A stretch of DNA of 6,382 bases from Loktanella sp. GTDB lineage: Bacteria > Pseudomonadota > Alphaproteobacteria > Rhodobacterales > Rhodobacteraceae. The DNA lies in contig PUNR01000278.1 of NCBI GenBank assembly GCA_003551805.1, positions 1 to 6,382 of the forward strand, written 5' to 3'. Positions 1 to 4,144 of the stretch are shown here, piece after piece (within the stretch, counting starts at the first letter, position 1; the number at the start of each line of letters is the position of its first letter). Made by a program: the position numbers and the translations under genes. The notes under the pieces are model-generated. The model was not told the origin of the DNA and made no database searches. It worked only from the letters and a program-made list of their open reading frames with translations.

Positions 1-945
1 CACCAGCGCATCGCGTACATAGGTGTCGATCTCATCAATCTGGCGGTCGGGGTCTTCCAGTTCGTCGATCCGGTTGATGAACAGCACGATCTGTTCGTGA
101 CGCAGCGCCAGCAGAATCCGCAGCAGGGCGATATCGACGGTGGTAAAGGCCTGATGCGCGCTTAGGACGATGACGCAGATGTCTGTATCGGACAGGTTGG
201 CCAACGTAACACTTTCGCGGGTCAGAAAGGGGTCGTTGACGCCGGGCGTATCGCGGATTGTGGTCGGCACCGGATAGCTGTCATCATCCAGATAGATATC
301 AGCGGATCGGGTCAGATCAGCAAAGCGGCCTTCTGGCGCATCGGTGGCGTCGTCATCGCCAAGACAAACATAGCGTTTGATCAAATCGGGGCTGAAGCCC
401 GCAAAATGGTGCGCGCTGCCCAGCAGGTATTTGAAATTCCGCCCCAGCCGTTGTTCGGCATTGGTCTGCATGGTGCGGATCTGGTTCTGTATCGTGACGA
501 ATTCATCCTGAAAATTCGCGCGCTGTGCTGCCTCTCCAAGGCGCCCGCCGATGTTGACCATGTTGTCCCATTCGGACTGGTTGAAAAAGGTGAAAACTGC
601 CTTGTGATCGCGGGGTTTTTGGGTGTTCACGTGGACCGATGTGATGACTGATGTCCATGGGTTCACGTCAGAGGGCAACAGATCGGGCATATTGATCAAC
701 CCGTTGGTCAATGCGGTCTTGCCGGCCTTGACCTGCCCGACCAACGACACTTTGACACGAAATTCGCTGATCGCATTCTCGATCTGCGCGATCTTTGGCA
801 TGGCATCCGGCACGGCGACCTGTTGCAATCTGTGAAGCAGATCGGACAAGCCTTTCAGCTGAAGCTGCAAGGCTGCTCCCGGGTTGGTGTCACCGGTGGC
901 CATAAAATCCTGCGGTGGAAGGTTTGGTGTATCAAAAACAGACAC
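1..945 (-). CDS. Dynamin-like GTPase, C-terminus cut by window edge
   Basis: The 315 visible residues form the N-terminal GTPase part of a dynamin-family large GTPase. Known members bind GTP and remodel or tether membranes. Seen directly: P-loop GQVKAGKT at residues 70-77, a likely switch-I threonine in PWTSVIT (about 98-102), the G3 motif DTPG at 232-235, and a G4-like NRID at 291-294, where Arg replaces the usual Lys of (N/T)KxD. About 60 residues precede the P-loop and are partly helical. The G1-to-G3 distance (about 160 residues) looks long for a bacterial dynamin and suggests a helical insertion around residues 120-190. The start is uncertain: GTG at 945 is used here, ATG at 903 (codon 15) has an AGGA four bases upstream, and TTG at 963 is also in frame. 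An in-frame stop (TAG) lies further upstream. The stalk, any membrane-binding paddle and the stop codon are outside the window. The GTPase assignment is firm; the cellular role is not known. Confidence 0.88.
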   Translation of the reverse strand, partial: MSVFDTPNLPPQDFMATGDTNPGAALQLQLKGLSDLLHRLQQVAVPDAMPKIAQIENAISEFRVKVSLVGQVKAGKTALTNGLINMPDLLPSDVNPWTSVITSVHVNTQKPRDHKAVFTFFNQSEWDNMVNIGGRLGEAAQRANFQDEFVTIQNQIRTMQTNAEQRLGRNFKYLLGSAHHFAGFSPDLIKRYVCLGDDDATDAPEGRFADLTRSADIYLDDDSYPVPTTIRDTPGVNDPFLTRESVTLANLSDTDICVIVLSAHQAFTTVDIALLRILLALRHEQIVLFINRIDELEDPDRQIDEIDTYVRDALV

Positions 946-1049
946 AATAGACTCGCAAATCAAATACTGCGGCTGGCATATATGTCGGGTGCCTGAAAAA
1001 TTCTATGGCATAAACATGTTAATTTTGCGGTGCTTAACTTGACGTTAAG
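946..1049. promoter_or_regulatory. AT-rich intergenic leader of the dynamin-like gene
   Basis: This 104-base AT-rich gap separates the three-module protein gene from the dynamin-like gene, both on the minus strand. It contains an inverted repeat (1033-1049) and an 8-base palindrome AACATGTT (1013-1020). I could not identify a convincing -35/-10 pair; a TAGAAT on the minus strand at 1005-1000 lacks a matching -35. No GC-rich hairpin with a T-tract is visible, so an intrinsic terminator is not supported. A promoter here is inferred from gap size and composition only. Confidence 0.35.
1033..1049. repeat. Inverted repeat CTTAAC-N5-GTTAAG
   Basis: Perfect 6-base arms, CTTAAC and GTTAAG, are separated by TTGAC. 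The repeat sits immediately after the stop of the 281-residue protein and about 90-105 bases upstream of the GTG of the dynamin-like gene. It is AT-rich and has no adjacent T-run, so an operator is likelier than a terminator. Arms this short can arise by chance. Confidence 0.4.
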
Positions 1050-1895
1050 TCAATCTAGGATTGCATTACCTTGCAATGTCACGCCGTCCGGCCCGGCGGA
1101 CCAGATCGCACGACTGCGCCTGTCGCTGTCGAACAGGCTGACCTTCATCGCGCCCGCGTCCGGACGGTGATCCAGCAGGACCTGCGCCGTGCTGATCGCA
1201 CGGCCAAGCGAGGTTAGCGTTGTGCCTATAGGACAGGTTAGTGGCCACCCGTCAGCGGTAAAGCGCCATTCTTCGCGGGCCTCGGGTAGGGGTGCGTTGA
1301 TCGCGGCCAGAAGATCGCACAGGCCAAAGGGCATTTCCGCAGGCGTTTGCGCTTTGCGCAATGTATACTGGACGGGCGCACCTGCGGCGCTGGCTTTGCG
1401 GACAGCCTGCACCAGCTGCGCGAGATCCTTTGCACCATCCATTATCGCAAAACCCGCAGGCCCCGCGCAAAGCGTGATAAGGTCGCCGCCTGCATCCAGC
1501 ACGATGACGCGTGGCAAGGCACAGCGCCCAATTGTGGTGATAATTCGCCAGAACAGCGCAGGCTCGGCGCTGGCGAAATCAGGGTGTGTATCGACCAGTG
1601 GTGTTGCTGGCTGAAGAGTCTCTGCTGACAGCGAAGCAAAGGCCAGCCCCAGGTTCAGCTTTGCCTTACCTTGCAGGATCAGATTGCCATAGCGCGATAC
1701 AATCACGCAATCATCGCGTGTCTGCACCACCATCGTGACGGCCTGCTGCACAGGTGCCAGCCTGCGCCATAGCGCAAGACAGCCTGCGGCGATATCCGGC
1801 TGCGCTGCGACACCGATGGCGGATATGGTATTGTCGTCGAACCGATAGGCAGCGCTGAAGTCTGCGGTCTGCGTCACTGGCCAATCTGCAAGCAT
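1050..1895 (-). CDS. Unrecognised 281-residue protein with three related modules
   Basis: I do not recognise a family. The start is ATG at 1895 (product begins MLADWPV), because an AAAGGTG Shine-Dalgarno lies five bases upstream; an upstream in-frame start at 1934 lacks this. There is no signal peptide or membrane segment, so the product is probably cytoplasmic. Reading the protein against itself suggests three diverged copies of a strand-rich motif: TRDDCVIVSRYGNLILQGKA (about residues 60-79), DAGGDLITLCAGPAGFAIMDGA (roughly 135-156), and DSDRRSRAIWSAGPDGVTLQGNA near the C-terminus. Each has an acidic turn, a hydrophobic strand, a Gly(-Pro-x-Gly) turn and a second strand ending in (L/M)xGxA. 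A helix-like stretch (LALWRRL, ALFWRII, LTSLGRA) precedes each. This layout suggests a repeated alpha/beta or beta-rich scaffold domain. It lies between the receiver-like gene and the dynamin-like gene on the same strand. Protein-coding nature is well supported; function is unknown. Confidence 0.8.
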   Translation of the reverse strand: MLADWPVTQTADFSAAYRFDDNTISAIGVAAQPDIAAGCLALWRRLAPVQQAVTMVVQTRDDCVIVSRYGNLILQGKAKLNLGLAFASLSAETLQPATPLVDTHPDFASAEPALFWRIITTIGRCALPRVIVLDAGGDLITLCAGPAGFAIMDGAKDLAQLVQAVRKASAAGAPVQYTLRKAQTPAEMPFGLCDLLAAINAPLPEAREEWRFTADGWPLTCPIGTTLTSLGRAISTAQVLLDHRPDAGAMKVSLFDSDRRSRAIWSAGPDGVTLQGNAILD

Positions 1896-1900
1896 CGTTT

Positions 1901-1907
1901 CACCTTT
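1901..1907 (-). promoter_or_regulatory. Ribosome binding site that sets the start at 1895
   Basis: On the minus strand AAAGGTG stands five bases before ATG 1895. It favours this start over the longer reading from 1934, whose 13 extra residues are Arg/Lys/Pro-rich and look untranslated. Confidence 0.6.
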
Positions 1908-2003
1908 CCGTCTCGGTCTCGCCAGCGGTGTCATGGCATGGCTCGTGCGGAAAGGGAATAATCGACGCCCTGCTTTAGTGCATCGGTCTAAGGCCCAGCA
2001 AGA

Positions 2004-2573
2004 TCAGCTTTTGCTGTTCAGTACGCCTGCTTCGATAGCATCGGCAAGGGCGGCGCAGCTGCACGGGAGGCGGACAGAAGCATCGGCAATTGATCGACGC
2101 TGACTCGTGAAGTTGTTCTTTTGGAAGGTGGCGCTTGCTATAACAACCGGGATATCGGGGCGCGCCGTTTTAAGCGCAAACAAACTGTCAACCGCCTGAT
2201 CTATGTCGCCCACAGTATCGATGTTCACGACCACCAGCAGATTGTCTGCCGGCATGGAGATTATCGTCGCAAACACATCTTCGACGTTTGATCGTGCCTC
2301 GACAGAGGCGGCCCCGATCGCGACAAGATCGACTTGGTCAAACAACAAGCCGTCTTCATAATCTACTACATACACATCGCGTGCGTTGATCAGATCAGGA
2401 TCGATCAGGTCAAAAGTGATAGACCCCGCCGGAGCACGTGTCGGCTGCTGGGTGATCCGACGGCTTGGGGCAACTTCACCATCGACAAGCGCCATAACCG
2501 ACTGCCGAAACGACGACCAAAATGACCCAGAGCGAGGATGAGTCGACGCGGGATTCAAGTTAACGACGCTCAT
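2004..2573 (-). CDS. Small protein with degenerate response-regulator receiver-like domain
   Basis: 189 residues from ATG 2573, chosen because AGAAGGA lies seven bases upstream; a longer in-frame start at 2648 has no comparable site. Residues 1-64 match no domain I know. Residues 65-185 follow the beta/alpha order of a receiver domain: strand VYVVDYED (68-74) with D71 near the usual acidic pair, strand LLVVVNID (112-119) with D119 near the phospho-acceptor position, IPVVIASA (141-148) aligning with the usual IPVIVLTA so that S147 takes the conserved Ser/Thr place, and VRLP (167-170) where the conserved Lys of the K-P motif is replaced by Leu. The M-P-x-M-D-G loop after the acceptor is missing. 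It is therefore probably a pseudo-receiver that does not undergo normal phosphorylation and may instead bind a partner. There is no DNA-binding domain. The CTATC-type element upstream of the gene suggests control by the neighbouring regulator. The fold assignment comes from pattern reading, not a database match. Confidence 0.72.
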   Translation of the reverse strand: MSVVNLNPASTHPRSGSFWSSFRQSVMALVDGEVAPSRRITQQPTRAPAGSITFDLIDPDLINARDVYVVDYEDGLLFDQVDLVAIGAASVEARSNVEDVFATIISMPADNLLVVVNIDTVGDIDQAVDSLFALKTARPDIPVVIASATFQKNNFTSQRRSIADASVRLPCSCAALADAIEAGVLNSKS

Positions 2574-2580
2574 TTTTAGA

Positions 2581-2587
2581 TCCTTCT
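2581..2587 (-). promoter_or_regulatory. Ribosome binding site for the receiver-like gene
   Basis: AGAAGGA on the minus strand with a seven-base spacer to ATG 2573 is near-consensus. It decides the start against the upstream in-frame candidate at 2648. Confidence 0.75.
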
Positions 2588-2664
2588 GGATTGCGTGCCT
2601 GTCACACTCCCATAATCCTATATCACCGAGGGTCGCCGCTTGAACCAATGCATAAGTATCGCTT

Positions 2665-2679
2665 GACTATCTTTAGATA
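2665..2679 (+). promoter_or_regulatory. Putative operator GACTATCTTTAGATA (copy 1)
   Basis: This 15-base element matches 14 of 15 bases with one at 3545-3559 in the other intergenic region. It contains the inverted repeat TATCT-TT-AGATA (2668-2679). It lies about 92 bases upstream of the receiver-like start codon. It is a candidate binding site for the NarL/LuxR-type regulator encoded next door; that link is inference. Confidence 0.5.
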
Positions 2680-2680
2680 A

Positions 2681-2692
2681 TTCAGCGCTGAA
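2681..2692. repeat. Perfect 12-base palindrome TTCAGCGCTGAA
   Basis: A perfect palindrome with no spacer, one base away from the GACTATCTTTAGATA element. Its position upstream of the receiver-like gene and its symmetry suit a dimeric regulator site. No T-run adjoins it, so it does not look like a terminator. It is not seen in the other intergenic region. Confidence 0.45.
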
Positions 2693-2801
2693 ATGTCGGA
2701 AAGTCGTGGGATAGGCTGGCAGGATTGGTCACGCTGGGTGTCTGATCCCATGGTTTGACGGTGTGATCCGATCGCAAGAAAGGACGCAGGCCTTGCGGGG
2801 T

Positions 2802-3416
2802 CTAGATGATGGACTTCTCGCGGCTGATGACGGCGGCATGGGCGCGGTTGCGCGCACCCAATTTGCGGCAGATTGCGCGCATGTGCATTTTGACGGTGAC
2901 TTCGCTGACATCCATATCGCGCGCGACCTCTTTATTGGTCAGCCCATCTGCGGCCAGACGCAGTACAAATAATTCCTTATCGGTCAATCCGTGGTTGGAA
3001 CCGGCACGGGATTGATCCGATGTGGCATCGGGCAGTGGCAGGAACACCTGACCTGACAGGATCAGATCAATCACGCTATTAAGCGATTTCAGCGGCATCG
3101 TCTTGGGGATCAGTCCGCGACAGCCAGCCTGCACGGCCTGTTGCACGAAATGGGTATCGACGAATCCGGTGAACAGCACGACCTTGGCCTTATCTGCCTT
3201 GGCAAGCACTGATTTCACGCTGGGCAGACCTGCCATGCCAGGCATTTTCAGATCAAGCAGAATCATGTCAAAGTCATGATCCCCTTCAATCAGCGCCTGC
3301 AAACCATAGAAACTGTCAGTCGCTGTCGCAGCATAACCGTCGCGAGCGTCAATCATGTTGCAAATCGCCTCGGCCAGCAAGTTGTGATCGTCGGCAAGCA
3401 GGATCTTTGTGGTCAT
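2802..3416 (-). CDS. NarL/FixJ (LuxR-type) two-component response regulator
   Basis: 204 residues, the normal length for this family. The N-terminal receiver domain (about 4-120) has the acidic pair D9-D10, phospho-acceptor D55 in ILLDLKMPGM, T83 in LFTG and K105 in IPKTMP, so all active-site residues are present. A linker follows, then a LuxR-type helix-turn-helix (about 143-200) with LTDKELFVLRLAADGLTNKE and the recognition-helix region VSEVTVKMHMRAICRKL. Phosphorylation of D55 is expected to drive dimerisation and DNA binding. ATG 3416 is chosen because MTTKILLADD matches the usual receiver N-terminus; an upstream in-frame TTG at 3482 would add 22 atypical residues. The RBS is weak. The gene is divergent from a hybrid kinase operon, which makes that kinase its likely phosphodonor, probably through an HPt step not visible here. 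The intergenic CTATC elements are its most obvious candidate targets. Confidence 0.93.
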   Translation of the reverse strand: MTTKILLADDHNLLAEAICNMIDARDGYAATATDSFYGLQALIEGDHDFDMILLDLKMPGMAGLPSVKSVLAKADKAKVVLFTGFVDTHFVQQAVQAGCRGLIPKTMPLKSLNSVIDLILSGQVFLPLPDATSDQSRAGSNHGLTDKELFVLRLAADGLTNKEVARDMDVSEVTVKMHMRAICRKLGARNRAHAAVISREKSII

Positions 3417-3544
3417 CGCAATCGGTCCGTTAATTTCGTGGCTTTCTAATCGTATCGCAACAGGGGATGGACCAGATAGCAAGAAAAATATGTAACTATT
3501 GATCCGTCGTTAGGTGTACTGTGCTGCGTTGCCAAGCGCCGAGA

Positions 3545-3559
3545 GACTATCTTTCGATA
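3545..3559 (+). promoter_or_regulatory. Putative operator GACTATCTTTCGATA (copy 2)
   Basis: This matches the element at 2665-2679 in 14 of 15 bases, differing only at the A/C after CTTT. TATC and GATA form four-base inverted arms. It lies 85-99 bases upstream of ATG 3644, just before the 18-base inverted repeat. The same motif in two separate intergenic regions supports a shared regulator. Confidence 0.5.
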
Positions 3560-3562
3560 CCT

Positions 3563-3580
3563 TGCTATCGCAAGATAGCA
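3563..3580. repeat. Perfect inverted repeat TGCTATC-GCAA-GATAGCA
   Basis: Seven-base perfect arms flank a four-base centre. Reading its right arm on the minus strand gives CTATCTTG, related to the CTATCTTT of the two 15-base elements. If TGATAT at 3602-3607 is the -10, the centre would lie near -42, the usual place for an activator touching RNA polymerase. No T-run follows, so it is not a likely terminator. Operator function is inferred. Confidence 0.55.
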
Positions 3581-3631
3581 TCGTCGAACGACCTTTTGGG
3601 CTGATATGAACAGCGGGATCATTCATGCAAA

Positions 3632-3636
3632 AGGAG
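3632..3636 (+). promoter_or_regulatory. Strong ribosome binding site AGGAG
   Basis: AGGAG with a seven-base spacer to ATG 3644 is near-ideal and chooses this ATG over the in-frame TTG directly before it at 3641. Confidence 0.8.
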
Positions 3637-3643
3637 CTATTTG

Positions 3644-4144
3644 ATGTTCACTTCTCTGTCGCGCCGTATTCTGGCGGTGATGGCAACAACAATTGCGCTG
3701 TTTTCAGCGACACAGGCATTGGCAGAAGATGTCGTGCTGACTGTCAATGATCTTGCAGACGGCCGCAGTGTGACCTTCACCATGGAAGAGCTGCAGGCGC
3801 TGCCGCAGGCGTCATTCCGCACCAGCACAATCTGGACCGATGGTGTCAACACCTTCAGTGGCCCGACATTGGCCACCGTGCTCGAGGCGGCCGAGATGCC
3901 GTTCAACGATCTGCGTGTTTCCGCGATCAACGATTACAACGTTGATTTCCCCGCGGACCAGATTCAGGATGCCACACCCGTCTTGACGGTGCTGATCAAT
4001 GACGCGCCATTTTCGGTGCGTGAAAAAGGGCCGATTTGGCTGCTGTTCCCTTTCGATGACAACGTCGAATTCCGGACCGAGGATTTCTTTACCCTTAGCG
4101 TCTGGCAATTGATCCAGATTGACGTGCTGGCCGCGGACTCGTGA
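3644..4144 (+). CDS. Secreted molybdopterin-oxidoreductase-fold protein lacking cysteine
   Basis: 166 residues. A signal peptide is clear: SRR in the n-region, a hydrophobic core AVMATTIALF, and a likely cut after ATQALA (27/28), so the mature protein of about 139 residues is periplasmic. The mature part resembles a short version of the oxidoreductase molybdopterin-binding domain (sulfite oxidase fold): FTMEELQALP (45-54), FSGPTLATVLEAA (71-83), INDYNVDFP (95-103) and the closing VWQLIQIDV. There is no cysteine anywhere, so the Mo-coordinating Cys of sulfite oxidase-type enzymes is absent and catalysis of that kind is unlikely. Stand-alone proteins of this type occur beside membrane sensor genes, and here the stop overlaps the start of a sensor kinase by four bases. 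A role as a periplasmic ligand-binding or accessory sensing subunit is the best inference; the ligand is unknown. Confidence 0.82.
   Translation: MFTSLSRRILAVMATTIALFSATQALAEDVVLTVNDLADGRSVTFTMEELQALPQASFRTSTIWTDGVNTFSGPTLATVLEAAEMPFNDLRVSAINDYNVDFPADQIQDATPVLTVLINDAPFSVREKGPIWLLFPFDDNVEFRTEDFFTLSVWQLIQIDVLAADS
4141..4144 (+). other. GTGA stop-start overlap
   Basis: The GTG start of the kinase and the TGA stop of the secreted protein share two bases within GTGA. This indicates one transcript and probable coupled translation, which supports the two products acting together at the membrane. Confidence 0.85.

Larger units (their letters stand above)
2574..2801. promoter_or_regulatory. Intergenic region upstream of receiver-like gene
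   Basis: These 228 bases lie between the response regulator stop and the start of the receiver-like gene. They hold a CTATC/GATA element (2665-2679) directly followed by the 12-base palindrome TTCAGCGCTGAA, and a TATCGC at 2657-2662. A TATAGG on the minus strand (about 2622-2617) could be a -10, but no good -35 is visible, which is compatible with an activator-dependent promoter. I saw no convincing intrinsic terminator after the regulator gene. Open frames crossing this stretch look like chance. Confidence 0.5.
3417..3643. promoter_or_regulatory. Divergent promoter region with clustered CTATC/GATAG elements
   Basis: 227 bases separate the start codons of the response regulator (leftward) and the secreted-protein/kinase operon (rightward). 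The region holds TATCGCAA at 3453-3460, GATAGCAAG at 3475-3483, GACTATCTTTCGATA at 3545-3559 and the inverted repeat TGCTATCGCAAGATAGCA at 3563-3580. CTTGCTATC at 3561-3569 is the exact reverse complement of 3475-3483. Such clustering between divergent genes is typical of autoregulation plus control of the partner operon. A TGATAT at 3602-3607 could be the rightward -10; no clear -35 accompanies it. Confidence 0.6.

Noticed and set aside
406..835. Plus-strand open frames of 81 and 70 residues
   Set aside because: They lie opposite the dynamin-like GTPase frame, which has clear G1, G3 and G4-like motifs; the plus-strand products show no domain.
1000..1022. Minus-strand TTAACA and TAGAAT as a sigma-70 promoter
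   Set aside because: The spacing is only about 11 bases, too short for a -35/-10 pair.
2033..2043. Small inverted repeat CGAT-AGC-ATCG and a GATAGCATCG shared with 3574-3583
   Set aside because: It lies inside the coding region of the receiver-like gene (ADAIEAG) and is explained by codon content.
2574..2648. Longer receiver-like protein from the in-frame start at 2648
   Set aside because: ATG 2573 has a near-consensus AGAAGGA at ideal spacing, while the upstream start has none.
2737..2769. Near direct repeats GGTGTCTGATCC and GGTGTGATCC
   Set aside because: The copies differ by a two-base insertion, are short, and are not associated with another signal.
2783..2801. Possible terminator hairpin CGCAGGCCTTGCG after the regulator gene
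   Set aside because: The stem is short and imperfect and there is no T-run in the leftward direction.
3417..3482. Longer response regulator from TTG at 3482
   Set aside because: The extra 22 residues are atypical for a receiver N-terminus, and MTTKILLADD from ATG 3416 fits the family. The stretch also holds putative operator copies.
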